Assembly (NCBI RefSeq): GCF_010725725.1
Contig: NZ_AP022599.1
Coordinates: 682,001-746,000, forward strand
Reading direction: 5' to 3'
DNA length: 64,000 nt
Origin: Mycolicibacterium pulveris
GTDB taxonomy: Bacteria; Actinomycetota; Actinomycetes; Mycobacteriales; Mycobacteriaceae
Shown here: in pieces, positions 1-10,437 of the stretch
Position numbering within the stretch: the stretch's first letter is position 1
How the letters are laid out: each line of letters opens with the position of its first letter
Notes under the pieces: model-generated
Databases searched by the model: none
What the model was told of the DNA's origin: nothing
Seen by the model: the letters and a program-made list of their open reading frames with translations, nothing else
Position numbers and translations under genes: made by a program

Positions 1-1978
1 GTTCGAGGACGTCAAGCGGACCTTCCCCAAGCCGATCAACGTCTCCTCGCAGGTGCTGTTGGACCGTGAGCGCTGCATCATGTGCGCTCGCTGCACCCGG
101 TTCTCCGAACAGATCGCCGGTGACCCGTTCATCGATCTGCTGGAACGCGGTGCACAGCAACAGGTCGGCATCGCACCGGGCGAACCGTTCGAATCGTATT
201 TCTCCGGAAACACCGTCCAGATCTGCCCGGTCGGCGCGCTCACCGGCGCGGCGTACCGGTTCCGGGCCCGGCCGTTCGACCTGGTGTCCAGCCCCAGCGT
301 GTGCGAGCACTGCGCGTCCGGATGTGCCCAGCGCACCGATCACCGGCGCGGAAAAGTGATGCGCCGCTTGGCCGGAGACGATCCACAGGTCAACGAGGAA
401 TGGAACTGCGACAAGGGGCGCTGGGCATTCACCTACGCCACCCAGGGTGATCGCATCACCAGCCCCTTGATCCGCGGCGAGGACGGCGAGCTACGGCCGG
501 CGTCCTGGGCGGAGTCGCTCGCGGTGGCCGGTGCGCGCCTGGCGAAGGCCAACGGCCGCACGGGCCTGCTCGTGGGCGGAAGGGTGTCGGTGGAGGACGC
601 CTACGCCTACGCCAAGTTCGCCCGGATCGCGCTGGACACCAACGACATCGACTTCCGCGCCCGCCCGCACAGCGCTGAGGAAACCGATTTCCTCGCCAGC
701 CACGTCGCCGGCCATCCGATGACGGTCACCTACACCGACCTGGAGAACGCGCCCGCGGTGCTGCTCGTCGGGTTCGAACCCGAAGAGGAATCGCCGATCG
801 TCTTCCTGCGGCTGCGCAAGGCCGCCCGCAAGAAGGGGCTGCAGGTGATCGGCGTCGCCCCGTTAGCCACCCGCGCCCTGACCAAGCTGCGCGGACGTCT
901 CGTCAGGACGGCGCCGGGCGGCGAGGCCGCCGCGCTTGACGGGCTGGTCGACGACGAACAGCTGAAGCGGCCGGGAGCGATCATCCTCGCCGGCGAACGA
1001 CTGGCCACCTCGCCCGGAGCCCTTTCCGCCGTAGGCAGATTGGCGGCACAGACCGGTGCCCGCCTGGCGTGGGTACCGCGACGCGCCGGCGAGCGGGGCG
1101 CCGCCGAGGCCGGTGCGCTGCCGAACCTGTTGCCCGGTGGCCGGCCGGTCGACGATGCGACCGCGCGTGCGCAGACCGCCGCGGCGTGGCATGTCGACGA
1201 GCTACCCAGCACACCGGGCCGTGACACCTCGGCGATTCTGGAAGCCGCCCGCAGCGGAGACTTGGACGCCCTGCTGGTCGGCGGTGTGGAACTCGCCGAC
1301 CTGCCCGATCCCGACGCCGCACTGGCCGCGCTCGAAGCCGCCCCGTTCGTGGTGAGCCTCGAGCTTCGGGAAAGCGCGGTCACCGCGGTCGCCGATGTGG
1401 TCTTCCCCGTCGCACCCGTGGTGGAAAGGGGCGGCTCGTACATGAACTGGGAGGGACGGCTCCGCCCGTTCGAGCCCTCGTTGGAGACCAACGCCATTCC
1501 CGATTCTCGGGTGCTGAACTATCTGGCCGACGAACTCGGGGTCTCGTTGAACATGGCCGACCCGGGGATCGGCCGCGACGAGATGATCCGGTTGGGGGTC
1601 TGGGAGGGACCGCGACCCGCCGCACCGCAGGTGCCGGCCGCGGCGCCGACCGTGCCGGGCCCGGGTCAGGCGGTGCTGGCGAGCTGGCGTCTGCTGCTGG
1701 ACGCGGGACGCCTGCAGGACGGCGAACCGCACCTGGCGGGTACCGCGCGTGACCCGATCGCGCGGCTCTCGGCGGCGACAGCCGCCGAGATCGGGGCCGC
1801 CGAAGGTGATTCGGTGACGGTTCGTACCGATCGCGGAGCCATCACGCTGCCACTGGTGATCACCGACATGGACGATCGCGTGGTCTGGCTGCCGTTGAAC
1901 TCTCCGGGCTCCGCGGTACACCAGAGCCTGGGAGTGACGGCGGGAGCCGTGGTTTCGATAGAACGGGCAGAACAATGA
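1..1978 (+). CDS. nuoG: NADH-quinone oxidoreductase subunit G (5' truncated by window)
   Basis: Peripheral-arm subunit of respiratory complex I that carries Fe-S clusters passing electrons from NADH towards quinone. The reading frame is open from base 2; the first codons visible encode [10 protein letters not shown], so the true start and the N-terminal 2Fe-2S and N5 ligands lie upstream, probably about 150 residues away judging from the usual length near 800. Visible ligands: CIMCARC plus the later ICPVGAL cysteine (cluster N4), then CEHCASGC plus a fourth cysteine in NCDKGRW, which fits the extra N7 cluster of bacterial enzymes. The rest resembles a molybdopterin-oxidoreductase fold without a cofactor-binding signature I can point to. 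Its TGA overlaps the nuoH ATG (ATGA), suggesting translational coupling. Confidence 0.96.
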   Translation, partial: FEDVKRTFPKPINVSSQVLLDRERCIMCARCTRFSEQIAGDPFIDLLERGAQQQVGIAPGEPFESYFSGNTVQICPVGALTGAAYRFRARPFDLVSSPSVCEHCASGCAQRTDHRRGKVMRRLAGDDPQVNEEWNCDKGRWAFTYATQGDRITSPLIRGEDGELRPASWAESLAVAGARLAKANGRTGLLVGGRVSVEDAYAYAKFARIALDTNDIDFRARPHSAEETDFLASHVAGHPMTVTYTDLENAPAVLLVGFEPEEESPIVFLRLRKAARKKGLQVIGVAPLATRALTKLRGRLVRTAPGGEAAALDGLVDDEQLKRPGAIILAGERLATSPGALSAVGRLAAQTGARLAWVPRRAGERGAAEAGALPNLLPGGRPVDDATARAQTAAAWHVDELPSTPGRDTSAILEAARSGDLDALLVGGVELADLPDPDAALAALEAAPFVVSLELRESAVTAVADVVFPVAPVVERGGSYMNWEGRLRPFEPSLETNAIPDSRVLNYLADELGVSLNMADPGIGRDEMIRLGVWEGPRPAAPQVPAAAPTVPGPGQAVLASWRLLLDAGRLQDGEPHLAGTARDPIARLSAATAAEIGAAEGDSVTVRTDRGAITLPLVITDMDDRVVWLPLNSPGSAVHQSLGVTAGAVVSIERAEQ

Positions 1979-3204
1979 TCCATCCGGATCCGACGCTGTT
2001 CGGGCATGACCCGTTGTGGCTGATCATCGGGAAGGCGGTCGCGATCTTCGCGTTCCTGATGTTGACCGTCCTCGCGGCGATCCTCATCGAACGTAAGCTG
2101 TTGGGCCGCATGCAGATGCGGTTCGGCCCGAACCGAGTCGGGCCAGGCGGGCTCCTGCAGTCGCTGGTCGACGGCGTCAAGCTGGCGCTCAAAGAGGGCC
2201 TGATCCCCGCCGGCGCCGACAAGTTCATCTACCTGGCGGCGCCGGTGATCGCAGCGATCCCGGCGTTCATCGCGTTCGCGGTGATCCCGATGGGCGGCGA
2301 GGTGTCGATATTCGGGCACCGCACCGCGCTTCAGCTCACGGACATGCCCGTCGCGGTGCTCTACATCCTCGCCGCCACCTCGATCGGCGTGTACGGGATC
2401 GTGTTGGCCGGCTGGGCATCCGGTTCCACTTACCCGTTGCTGGGCGGGCTGCGTTCCACCGCACAGGTGATCTCGTACGAGATCGCGATGGGGCTGTCTT
2501 TCGTCGCGGTGTTCATCTACGCCGGCACGATGTCGACGTCGGGCATCATTGCCGCCCAGGACGGAACCTGGTTCATCTTCCTGCTGCTGCCGTCGTTCGT
2601 CATCTACGTGACGTCGATGGTCGGGGAGACCAACCGGGCGCCCTTCGACCTGCCCGAGGCCGAAGGTGAACTGGTCGGCGGATTCCACACCGAGTACTCG
2701 TCGATCAAGTTCGCGATGTTCATGCTCGCCGAGTACGTCAACATGACGACCGTGTCGGCGCTGGCCACCACGCTGTTCCTCGGCGGCTGGCACGCCCCGT
2801 GGCCGATCAACATGTGGGACGGCGCCAACACCGGTTGGTGGCCGCTGCTGTGGTTCACCCTCAAGGTGTGGGGCTTCTTGTTCCTGTACTTCTGGCTACG
2901 CGCCACGCTGCCGCGGATGCGTTACGACCAGTTCATGGCGATGGGCTGGAAGGTGCTGATCCCCATCTCGCTGGCATGGATCATGATCGTCGCCGTCGCC
3001 CGCGGTCTGCGCAACCAGGGTGTCGACGAGATGGCGACAGTGCTGTTCTCCGCGGGCGCGATCATCGCCCTGCTGATCCTCATCGCGCTGTGGCGATCTG
3101 CCCGAGGCAAGGAAACTCGCAAACCGCCCAGGCAGAAGCTGGATCCGGAAGTCTTCCCCACCCCGCCGCTGCCGACCGCAACCAAGGAGCGAGCCGATGC
3201 GTAA
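1975..3204 (+). CDS. nuoH: NADH-quinone oxidoreductase subunit H
   Basis: Membrane subunit of complex I (409 residues) that forms much of the quinone-binding chamber at the junction of the two arms. Repeated hydrophobic helices span most of the protein. The conserved stretches [19 protein letters not shown] near residue 40 and the loop [21 protein letters not shown] are typical of NuoH/ND1. The C-terminal tail after the last helix is basic and proline-rich ([10 protein letters not shown]...), as in actinobacterial NuoH. It overlaps nuoG by 4 bp and nuoI by 8 bp, so it belongs to the same transcript. Confidence 0.97.
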   Translation: MIHPDPTLFGHDPLWLIIGKAVAIFAFLMLTVLAAILIERKLLGRMQMRFGPNRVGPGGLLQSLVDGVKLALKEGLIPAGADKFIYLAAPVIAAIPAFIAFAVIPMGGEVSIFGHRTALQLTDMPVAVLYILAATSIGVYGIVLAGWASGSTYPLLGGLRSTAQVISYEIAMGLSFVAVFIYAGTMSTSGIIAAQDGTWFIFLLLPSFVIYVTSMVGETNRAPFDLPEAEGELVGGFHTEYSSIKFAMFMLAEYVNMTTVSALATTLFLGGWHAPWPINMWDGANTGWWPLLWFTLKVWGFLFLYFWLRATLPRMRYDQFMAMGWKVLIPISLAWIMIVAVARGLRNQGVDEMATVLFSAGAIIALLILIALWRSARGKETRKPPRQKLDPEVFPTPPLPTATKERADA

Positions 3205-3721
3205 GTTCTTCGAGGCGATAGCGGGTTTCGCGGTCACGTTCGGGACCATGTTCAAAAAGCCCATCACCCAGGAGTATCCGGAGAAGCCGGGCCGAGTCGC
3301 ACCCCGCTATCACGGCCGACACCAACTCAACCGCTACCCCGACGGGCTGGAGAAGTGCATCGGTTGCGAGCTGTGCGCATGGGCATGTCCGGCCGACGCC
3401 ATCTACGTCGAGGGCGCCGACAACACCGACGAGGAACGGTACTCGCCGGGCGAACGTTACGGCCGCGTCTACCAGATCAACTACCTGCGCTGCATCGGTT
3501 GCGGCTACTGCGTCGAGGCCTGCCCGACCCGCGCGCTGACGATGACCAACGACTACGAGATGGCCGACGACAACCGCACCGACCTGATCCTCGGCAAGGA
3601 CAAGCTGCTGGCCCCACTCGAGCCGGGGATGCTGCCGCCGCCGCACCCGATGGCCGAGGGCAGCACCGATGAGGACTACTACCTCGGGAACATCAAGCCC
3701 ATCACCGAGGACATCCGATGA
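3197..3721 (+). CDS. nuoI: NADH-quinone oxidoreductase subunit I
   Basis: Ferredoxin-like subunit of complex I (174 residues) carrying clusters N6a and N6b, which relay electrons to the cluster next to quinone. Two complete 4Fe-4S motifs are visible: cysteines 54/57/60/64 ([12 protein letters not shown]) and 99/102/105/109 ([12 protein letters not shown]). The start overlaps the nuoH end and is preceded by AAGGAGCGAGCCG, a clear ribosome-binding site. The stop overlaps the nuoJ start as ATGA. Confidence 0.97.
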   Translation: MRKFFEAIAGFAVTFGTMFKKPITQEYPEKPGRVAPRYHGRHQLNRYPDGLEKCIGCELCAWACPADAIYVEGADNTDEERYSPGERYGRVYQINYLRCIGCGYCVEACPTRALTMTNDYEMADDNRTDLILGKDKLLAPLEPGMLPPPHPMAEGSTDEDYYLGNIKPITEDIR

Positions 3722-4488
3722 CGCTCGAGCTGGTCGCCGCGATGGCCGCCGACACCGCCGGCCGCACGACAACCACCGAAGCGGTGCTGTTCTGGGTGCT
3801 CGGCGCTGTCGCGTTGATCGGCGCCCTGGGCGTGGTGGTCGCGCCCAAGGCGGTGTACTCCGCGATGTTCCTGGCGATGACGATGATCGTGCTGGCGATT
3901 TTCTACATCGCGCAGGACGCGCTGTTTCTCGGCGTCGTGCAGGTGGTGGTCTACACCGGCGCCGTGATGATGCTGTTCCTGTTCGTCATGATGCTCATCG
4001 GTGTCGACTCCTCGGAATCCCTGGTGGAAACCATTCGCGGACAACGTATCGCCGCGATCGTGTTCGGTATCGGCTTCGGCATCCTGATGATCGCCGGAAT
4101 CGGCAACGTCTCGGCAGGCGGGTTCGTCGGGTTGGGGCAGGCCAACGCCGGTGGCAACGTCGAGGGGTTGGCGGCGTTGATCTTCATCCGCTACCTGTGG
4201 GCGTTCGAGTTGACCAGCGCACTGCTCATCACCGCGGCCCTGGGTGCCATGGTGCTGGCGCACCGGGAACGGTTCGCGCGCCGCAAGACCCAGCGTGAAC
4301 TGGCCGAGGAGCGGTTCGAGCCGGGCGGCTATCCGACCACGCTGCCCAATCCCGGTGTCTACGCGCGTTATAACGCCGTCGACGTCCCCGCACGCCTGCC
4401 CGACGGGTCAGATTCCGAACTGTCGGTCAGCCCCATCCTGAAGAAGCGGTCCGTCACCTCGGCCAACGGTGGGAACAACGACACATGA
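3718..4488 (+). CDS. nuoJ: NADH-quinone oxidoreductase subunit J
   Basis: Small membrane subunit of complex I (256 residues), homologous to mitochondrial ND6. About five hydrophobic helices occupy the first 180 residues, with the conserved region [23 protein letters not shown] that takes part in conformational coupling of quinone reduction to proton pumping. The last 75 residues are a soluble charged extension ending near [13 protein letters not shown]; long tails of this kind are seen in actinobacterial NuoJ. ATGA overlaps join it to nuoI and nuoK. Confidence 0.96.
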   Translation: MTLELVAAMAADTAGRTTTTEAVLFWVLGAVALIGALGVVVAPKAVYSAMFLAMTMIVLAIFYIAQDALFLGVVQVVVYTGAVMMLFLFVMMLIGVDSSESLVETIRGQRIAAIVFGIGFGILMIAGIGNVSAGGFVGLGQANAGGNVEGLAALIFIRYLWAFELTSALLITAALGAMVLAHRERFARRKTQRELAEERFEPGGYPTTLPNPGVYARYNAVDVPARLPDGSDSELSVSPILKKRSVTSANGGNNDT

Positions 4489-4784
4489 ACCCAGACAACT
4501 ACCTGTACCTGTCGGCGCTGTTGTTCACGATCGGCGCCAGCGGTGTGCTGCTGCGCCGCAACGCCATCGTCATGTTCATGTCCGTCGAGTTGATGCTCAA
4601 CGCCGCCAACCTGGCCCTGGTCGCGTTCTCGCGGATGCACGGCCAACTGGACGGCCAGGTGGTGGCGTTCTTCACCATGGTCGTCGCCGCATGCGAGGTG
4701 GTGGTTGGCCTCGCGATCATCATGACCATCTTCCGCACGCGCCGCTCGGCTTCCGTCGACGACGCCAATCTGCTGAAACACTAA
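4485..4784 (+). CDS. nuoK: NADH-quinone oxidoreductase subunit K
   Basis: Smallest membrane subunit of complex I (99 residues, normal length), homologous to ND4L, with three transmembrane helices. The second helix has the conserved glutamate in [14 protein letters not shown] and the third has another in [12 protein letters not shown]; both belong to the central hydrophilic axis of the proton path. It overlaps nuoJ by 4 bp and ends 7 bp before nuoL. Confidence 0.97.
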   Translation: MNPDNYLYLSALLFTIGASGVLLRRNAIVMFMSVELMLNAANLALVAFSRMHGQLDGQVVAFFTMVVAACEVVVGLAIIMTIFRTRRSASVDDANLLKH

Positions 4785-4791
4785 GGGCACG

Positions 4792-6672
4792 ATGACAACT
4801 CCGGTGTGGCTTACGATCGCCCTTCCGTTGGTGGGTGCCGCGATACTTCTGCTCGGCGGCCGACGCACCGACACCTGGGGCCATCTGTTGGGTTGTGCGG
4901 CGTCGATCGCGTCGTTCGTGGTCGGGGCGGTGCTGTTCACCGACATGCTCGGCCGCGACGCCGAACACCGCACGATCCACGAGAACCTGTTCTCCTGGGT
5001 CCCGGTGGCCGAGCTGCAGGTCGACTTCGGGCTGCAACTCGATCAACTCTCGATGTGCTTCGTGCTGTTGATCACCGGCGTCGGCTCACTGATCCACGTC
5101 TACTCGATCGGCTACATGGCCGAAGATCCCGATCGCCGACGGTTCTTCGCCTACCTGAACCTGTTTCTCGCGGCGATGCTGCTGCTGGTGCTCGCCGACA
5201 ACTATCTCGGCCTCTACGTCGGATGGGAAGGCGTCGGTCTGGCGTCGTACCTGCTGATCGGTTTCTGGGCGCACAAACCCTCGGCGGCCACCGCGGCCAA
5301 GAAGGCATTCGTGGTCAACCGCGTTGGCGACATGGGGCTGGCCATCGCGATTTTCGCGATGTTCGCCAACATCGGCTCGATCTCCTACGAGGGCGTCTTC
5401 GCCGCAGCACCCCAGCTGAGCGATGGCGCCCTGACATTCATCGGCTTGCTGCTGCTGCTGGGAGCGTGCGCCAAGTCCGCGCAGGTGCCGCTGCAGTCCT
5501 GGCTCGGTGACGCGATGGAAGGCCCGACCCCGGTGTCGGCACTCATCCACGCCGCCACGATGGTGACGGCGGGTGTCTACCTGATCGTGCGCTCCGGGCC
5601 GGTGTTCGAGCTCTCCCCGACCGCGCAACTGGCCGTCGTCATCGTCGGCGCGGTCACCTTGATGTTCGGCGCGATCATCGGCTGCGCGAAGGACGACATC
5701 AAGAAAGCACTTGCGGCGTCGACGATGTCGCAGATCGGCTACATGGTGCTGGCCGCCGGCCTCGGCCCGGTCGGGTACGCGTTCGCGATCATGCACCTGC
5801 TGACCCACGGCTTCTTCAAGGCCGGGCTGTTCCTCGGCGCCGGGTCGGTGATGCACGCGATGAACGACGAGGTCGACATGCGCCGCTACGGCGGGCTGCG
5901 CAAGGCGCTGCCCATCACGTTCGCCACGTTCGGGCTCGGCTACCTCGCGATCATCGGTGTGCCGCCGCTGGCCGGCTTCTTCTCCAAGGACGGGATCATC
6001 GAAGCCGCGCTCGGCGCCGGCGGTGTCAAGGGTCCGATCCTCGGCGCCACCGCGATCCTCGGTGCGGGCATCACCGCGTTCTACATGACACGGGTGATGC
6101 TGATGACGTTCTTCGGTGAGAAGCGGTGGGCGCCCGAGGCGCACCCGCACGAGTCGCCGAAGGTGATGACCTGGCCGATGATCCTGCTGGCCGTCGGCTC
6201 GGTCGGGTCCGGCGCGGCGTTCGCGATCAACGGCACGCTCGAGCGCTGGCTGGAACCCGTTGTCGGAGCACACGAAGTGCACCACGTCGCGCCGGTATGG
6301 GTGGTCACGACGGTCATCCTCGCCGTGGTGGCGGTCGGCATCGTGATCGCCTACCGCATGTACGGCGTCCGGCCGGTGCCCGAAGAGGCGCCCGCCGGGT
6401 CGCTGCTGACCGTCGCGGCCCGCAGCGATCTGGGCGGCGACGCATTCAACGAAGAGGTCTTCATGGTGCCGGGACAGGCGCTCACCAGGGGGCTGGTCAA
6501 GATGGATGACGGAGCCATCGAAGGGGTGGCAGGCGGGCTCGCCTCCTTGGTGTCCCGAACCTCAAGGGGCCTGCGGCGACTGCAGACCGGGTTCGCCCGC
6601 TCGTATGCGTTGGCGATGCTGGCCGGCGCCGCACTGCTGGCCGGCGCGATCCTGGCGGTGCAGCTATGGTGA
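4792..6672 (+). CDS. nuoL: NADH-quinone oxidoreductase subunit L
   Basis: Distal antiporter-like proton-pumping subunit of complex I (626 residues, normal length), homologous to ND5. The core antiporter region shows [18 protein letters not shown], the lysine-bearing helix [38 protein letters not shown] (shown here only to locate it, around residues 225-262), and a later [18 protein letters not shown]. The C-terminal part should hold the lateral amphipathic helix. It overlaps nuoM by 7 bp. Confidence 0.97.
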   Translation: MTTPVWLTIALPLVGAAILLLGGRRTDTWGHLLGCAASIASFVVGAVLFTDMLGRDAEHRTIHENLFSWVPVAELQVDFGLQLDQLSMCFVLLITGVGSLIHVYSIGYMAEDPDRRRFFAYLNLFLAAMLLLVLADNYLGLYVGWEGVGLASYLLIGFWAHKPSAATAAKKAFVVNRVGDMGLAIAIFAMFANIGSISYEGVFAAAPQLSDGALTFIGLLLLLGACAKSAQVPLQSWLGDAMEGPTPVSALIHAATMVTAGVYLIVRSGPVFELSPTAQLAVVIVGAVTLMFGAIIGCAKDDIKKALAASTMSQIGYMVLAAGLGPVGYAFAIMHLLTHGFFKAGLFLGAGSVMHAMNDEVDMRRYGGLRKALPITFATFGLGYLAIIGVPPLAGFFSKDGIIEAALGAGGVKGPILGATAILGAGITAFYMTRVMLMTFFGEKRWAPEAHPHESPKVMTWPMILLAVGSVGSGAAFAINGTLERWLEPVVGAHEVHHVAPVWVVTTVILAVVAVGIVIAYRMYGVRPVPEEAPAGSLLTVAARSDLGGDAFNEEVFMVPGQALTRGLVKMDDGAIEGVAGGLASLVSRTSRGLRRLQTGFARSYALAMLAGAALLAGAILAVQLW

Positions 6673-8246
6673 CCTCGTTTCCCTGGTTGACGGTGCTGTG
6701 GGCGGTGCCGATCGTCGGCGCCGCCGTGGTGATCCTGCTACCGAGCGCACAACGGGTGCTGGCCAAGTGGGTGGCGCTGGTGGTCTCGCTCGTGGTGCTG
6801 GTCATCACTGTGTTCCTCGCGCTGCGCTTCGATCCCGGCGGCGAGCGGTACCAGTTCGTCGAATCCCACCGCTGGATACCGTCGTTCGGTACCGGATACA
6901 TCCTGGGCCTGGACGGCATCGCGTTGGCGATCGTCGCACTGGCCGCGGTGCTGGTGCCGTTGCTGCTGATCGCCGGCTGGAACGACGTCAGCGATCACGC
7001 CGCATGGGGCGGCCGCTCCACGCACGCCTATTTCGCGTTGACGCTGGCCGTCGAGGGCATGGTGATCATGTCGCTCGTCTCGCTGGACGTGCTGCTGTTC
7101 TACGTGTTCTTCGAGGCGATGCTGATCCCGATGTACTTCCTCATCGGCGGCTTCGGCGGTGAGAACCGATCCAGGGCAGCCGTGAAGTTCTTGCTGTACA
7201 ACCTTTTCGGCGGGCTGATCATGCTCGCGGCGGTGATCGGGTTGTACGTGGTCACCGCGCAGAGCGACGCGTTCGCCGCAGGCACGTTCGACTTCCGCGA
7301 GATCGTGGCCGCGGTGTCGAGCGGCGAATTCGTCGGCGACCCGGCCGTGATGAACCTGCTGTTCCTCGGGTTCATGTTCGCGTTCGCGATCAAGGCGCCG
7401 CTGTGGCCGTTCCACCGGTGGCTGCCCGACGCCGCCGTGGAGGCCACGCCCGCCAGCGCTGTGCTGATGATGGCCGTCATGGACAAGGTCGGTACGTTCG
7501 GCATGCTGCGGTACTGCCTGCAGTTGTTCCCGGAGTCCTCAACGGTTTTCCGACCGCTGATCATCACGCTCGCGGCAATCGGCGTCGTCTACGGCGCGAT
7601 CGTGGCGATCGGCCAGAGCGACGTGATGCGGCTGATCGCCTACACGTCGATATCGCACTTCGGGTTCATCATCCTCGGCATCTTCGTGATGACCAGCCAG
7701 GGCCAGTCGGGTTCCACGCTGTACATGATCAACCACGGCCTTTCGACCGCCGCGCTGTTCTTGATCGCCGGATTCCTGGTGTCGCGCAGGGGCACTCGCC
7801 TGATCAACGCCTACGGCGGGGTGCAGAAGGTGGCGCCGGTGCTGGCGGGCACCTTCCTGGTGGCGGGGTTGGCCACTTTGTCGCTGCCCGGGCTCGCGCC
7901 GTTCATCAGCGAATTCCTGGTCCTGATCGGCACGTTCGCCCGCTACCCCGCGCTCGCGGTGTTCGCCTCGTCGGCGCTGGTGCTGTCCGCCATCTACATT
8001 CTGTGGACCTATCAGCGGATGATGACCGGGCCGGTGCCCGACGAGTTCATGGAGGGCAAGGACCGGCTGCGCGACCTGGTGCCGCGCGAGATCCTCGTCG
8101 TCACACCGCTCATCGCGCTGCTGCTGGTGTTGGGGGTCTATCCCAAACCCGCACTGGACGTGATCAACCCAGCGGTCACCCACACCCTGACCACCATCGA
8201 TCAGCCTGATCCGGTACCCCAGATCGCGGAAGGGCCGACGCCATGA
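6666..8246 (+). CDS. nuoM: NADH-quinone oxidoreductase subunit M
   Basis: Antiporter-like proton-pumping subunit of complex I (526 residues), homologous to ND4. Typical signatures are [20 protein letters not shown], with its essential helix-5 glutamate, then [20 protein letters not shown] and [18 protein letters not shown]. The start ATG lies inside the 3' end of nuoL, and the stop overlaps the nuoN start as ATGA, so expression is likely coupled along the operon. Confidence 0.97.
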   Translation: MVTSFPWLTVLWAVPIVGAAVVILLPSAQRVLAKWVALVVSLVVLVITVFLALRFDPGGERYQFVESHRWIPSFGTGYILGLDGIALAIVALAAVLVPLLLIAGWNDVSDHAAWGGRSTHAYFALTLAVEGMVIMSLVSLDVLLFYVFFEAMLIPMYFLIGGFGGENRSRAAVKFLLYNLFGGLIMLAAVIGLYVVTAQSDAFAAGTFDFREIVAAVSSGEFVGDPAVMNLLFLGFMFAFAIKAPLWPFHRWLPDAAVEATPASAVLMMAVMDKVGTFGMLRYCLQLFPESSTVFRPLIITLAAIGVVYGAIVAIGQSDVMRLIAYTSISHFGFIILGIFVMTSQGQSGSTLYMINHGLSTAALFLIAGFLVSRRGTRLINAYGGVQKVAPVLAGTFLVAGLATLSLPGLAPFISEFLVLIGTFARYPALAVFASSALVLSAIYILWTYQRMMTGPVPDEFMEGKDRLRDLVPREILVVTPLIALLLVLGVYPKPALDVINPAVTHTLTTIDQPDPVPQIAEGPTP

Positions 8247-9820
8247 CCCTCTCCCCGCCGGTCGTCGAATACGACCTGGTCTCCCCGATGCTCATCGTGT
8301 TCGGGGTGGCCATCGCCGGTGTCCTCATCGAAGCGTTGCTGCCGCGGCAGCGTCGGTACGCCATCCAACTCGCGCTCAGCCTCGGCGGCCTGATCGCCGC
8401 GCTGGTGGCGGTGGTGCTGGTCGCCCGCGACATCGGTGGCAGCGCCGGTCGGTCCGCGGTGATGGGCGCCGTCGTCATCGACGCGCCGGCCCTGTTCCTG
8501 CAGGGCACCATTCTGCTCGTCGGCGTGCTGGGCATCCTGGTGATCGCCGAACGCCGCCTCCCCGCGCTGGCCAACGCCGACAGCGACGGCCGCGGCCTGG
8601 ACGGCTTCACACCGCAGGCATCCGCGGTGCCGGGCAGCGTCGCCGAGAAGCTGGCCACGAAGGCCGGTGTCATCCAGACCGAAGTGTTCCCGCTGACGAT
8701 GTTCGCCATCGGCGGCATGCTGCTCTTCCCCGCGGCCGACGACCTGCTGAGCCTGTTCGTCGCGCTGGAAGTGCTCTCGCTGCCGCTGTACCTGTTGTGC
8801 GGGTTGGCTCGGCGTCGTCGCCTGCTGTCGCAGGAAGCGGCGCTGAAATACTTCCTGCTGGGCGCATTTTCGTCGGCGTTCTTCGTCTACGGCGTCGCGA
8901 TGCTGTACGGCTACGCGGGCACGCTGGACCTGCGCGGCATCGCGGCGGTGGCCGAGGCCGGGACGGGCAAGACCTCGCTGGCGCTCATCGGCCTCGCCCT
9001 GGTGCTGGTCGGCGTGCTGTTCAAGATCGGTGCGGTGCCGTTCCATTCCTGGGTTCCCGACGTCTACCAGGGCGCGCCCACCCCGGTAACCGCGTTCATG
9101 GCCGCGGCCACCAAGATCGCCGCGTTCGGCGTGATGCTGCGGATCTTCTACGTCGCGTTCCCGCAACTGCACGAGTACTGGCGCCCAGCGCTGTGGGCGG
9201 TGGCGATCCTCACCATGGTGGTGGCGACGGTGGCCGCGATCACCCAGGCCGACGTCAAACGCATGCTGGCGTATTCGGCGGTGTCCCACACCGGTTTCAT
9301 CCTCACCGGCGTGATCGCGGGCAACGAGGCCGGGGTGTCGTCGACGTTGTTCTACTTGTTCGCCTACGGTTTCAACACCGTCGGGGCGTTCGTCGTGGCG
9401 GGGCTGGTCCGCAACTCCGCCGACGAGGAGGACACCGCGATGGCCCGGTGGGCGGGCCTGGGCCGGCGTCATCCCGCTGTGGCGGTGGTGTTTTCGCTGT
9501 TTTTGCTCGCGTTCGCCGGTATTCCGCTGACCAGCGGCTTCGTCAGCAAGTTCGCGGTCTTCAAGGCGGCAGCCGAGGGCGGAGCGATGCCGCTGGTCAT
9601 CGTGGGTGTCGTCGCCAGCGCCGTGGCCGCGTACTTCTACGTCCGGGTCATCGTGTTGATGTTCTTCACCGAACCGCCCGCGGATCCGCCGACGGTGGTG
9701 ATCCCCAGCGCGTTGAGCACCGCTGTCGTCACGATCACCGCGGCCGTCACCTTCGCGCTCGGCGCGCTGCCGCAACCGCTGCTGGACCTCGCCAACAACG
9801 CCGACCAGTTCCTGACGTAG
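8243..9820 (+). CDS. nuoN: NADH-quinone oxidoreductase subunit N
   Basis: Antiporter-like subunit of complex I (525 residues), homologous to ND2 and the last gene of the operon. Visible signatures are LFVALEVLSLPLYLLCGLAR, KIGAVPFHSWVPDVYQGAPTP and RMLAYSAVSHTGFILTG. A longer-than-core loop near residues 105-135 (PALANADSDGRGLDGFTPQA...) separates early helices; similar insertions occur in actinobacteria. It converges on the TetR gene with only 14 bp between stops, and I see no hairpin there. Confidence 0.97.
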   Translation: MTLSPPVVEYDLVSPMLIVFGVAIAGVLIEALLPRQRRYAIQLALSLGGLIAALVAVVLVARDIGGSAGRSAVMGAVVIDAPALFLQGTILLVGVLGILVIAERRLPALANADSDGRGLDGFTPQASAVPGSVAEKLATKAGVIQTEVFPLTMFAIGGMLLFPAADDLLSLFVALEVLSLPLYLLCGLARRRRLLSQEAALKYFLLGAFSSAFFVYGVAMLYGYAGTLDLRGIAAVAEAGTGKTSLALIGLALVLVGVLFKIGAVPFHSWVPDVYQGAPTPVTAFMAAATKIAAFGVMLRIFYVAFPQLHEYWRPALWAVAILTMVVATVAAITQADVKRMLAYSAVSHTGFILTGVIAGNEAGVSSTLFYLFAYGFNTVGAFVVAGLVRNSADEEDTAMARWAGLGRRHPAVAVVFSLFLLAFAGIPLTSGFVSKFAVFKAAAEGGAMPLVIVGVVASAVAAYFYVRVIVLMFFTEPPADPPTVVIPSALSTAVVTITAAVTFALGALPQPLLDLANNADQFLT

Positions 9821-9834
9821 GGCACCGCGGCGCG

Positions 9835-10437
9835 TCAGGGCAATAGGCCGACCTGGCGGTAGGCGGCGGTCAGGTAGCGTTTCATCTGCCGGAAGTTGGG
9901 CGGATTCGGTTGCAGCACTCGGTATGTCACCGCACCCGCGAGCATGTCGACGATGACCTCGAGATCCGCGTCGGGTGCGACGGCGCTGTCGGCCTGAGCG
10001 TGCTGCAGCATGGCGATCGCGAGCTCGCGGCGCGGCGCGATGTAGTGCGTCCAGTAGGTCTGCATCAGCACGGGATGGGTGACGGCCGAGCCGTAGATCT
10101 GCGCGACCAGCGCCCGGAACTTAGGATCGGCCGCGGTACGGGCGGCCGCGTCGATGTTGCGCCTCACCAGCTGCTGCGGCGGCGTCGCGGCGATCTCCTC
10201 GGCGTCCGGCCAGCGGATGTCCGCACCGACCAGGTCCTCGATCGCGTCGGCGACCAACCGCTCCTTCGTCGGCCATCGACGGTAGATCGTCGGCTTGCCC
10301 ACCCCGGCGCGTTTGGCGACCTGCTCGATGCTCATCGCCGAAATACCCTGCGCGATGAACAATTCCAGCGCCGCTGTCAGGATCGCCGTGTCCAGCGCCG
10401 GATCGCGTGGACGACCCCGGGCCGGCGTCGTCGTCAC
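9835..10437 (-). CDS. TetR-family transcriptional regulator
   Basis: Predicted repressor of 200 residues. The N-terminal TetR DNA-binding region has its helix-turn-helix at about residues 34-55 (ISAMSIEQVAKRAGVGKPTI); the C-terminal half would bind ligand and dimerise. I place the start at GTG 10437 because the longer open frame runs into the upstream gene, the spacing from GGGGAGACGCACG is right, and GTG overlaps the monooxygenase TGA as GTGA. It is therefore co-transcribed with the FAD monooxygenase and probably autoregulates that unit through the palindrome at 11950-11968. The position after nuoN resembles Rv3160c in M. tuberculosis, but orthology is unproven. Confidence 0.88.
   Translation of the reverse strand: MTTTPARGRPRDPALDTAILTAALELFIAQGISAMSIEQVAKRAGVGKPTIYRRWPTKERLVADAIEDLVGADIRWPDAEEIAATPPQQLVRRNIDAAARTAADPKFRALVAQIYGSAVTHPVLMQTYWTHYIAPRRELAIAMLQHAQADSAVAPDADLEVIVDMLAGAVTYRVLQPNPPNFRQMKRYLTAAYRQVGLLP

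Noticed and set aside
1..52. nuoG beginning at base 53
   Set aside because: The codon is GTG inside a continuous frame that extends to the window edge and cuts through the N4 region; the gene starts upstream of the window.
8201..9775. 524-codon open frame antisense to nuoN
   Set aside because: Shadow frame: composition dominated by Arg, Gly, Gln, His and Asp, no hydrophobic core, and nuoN is certain.
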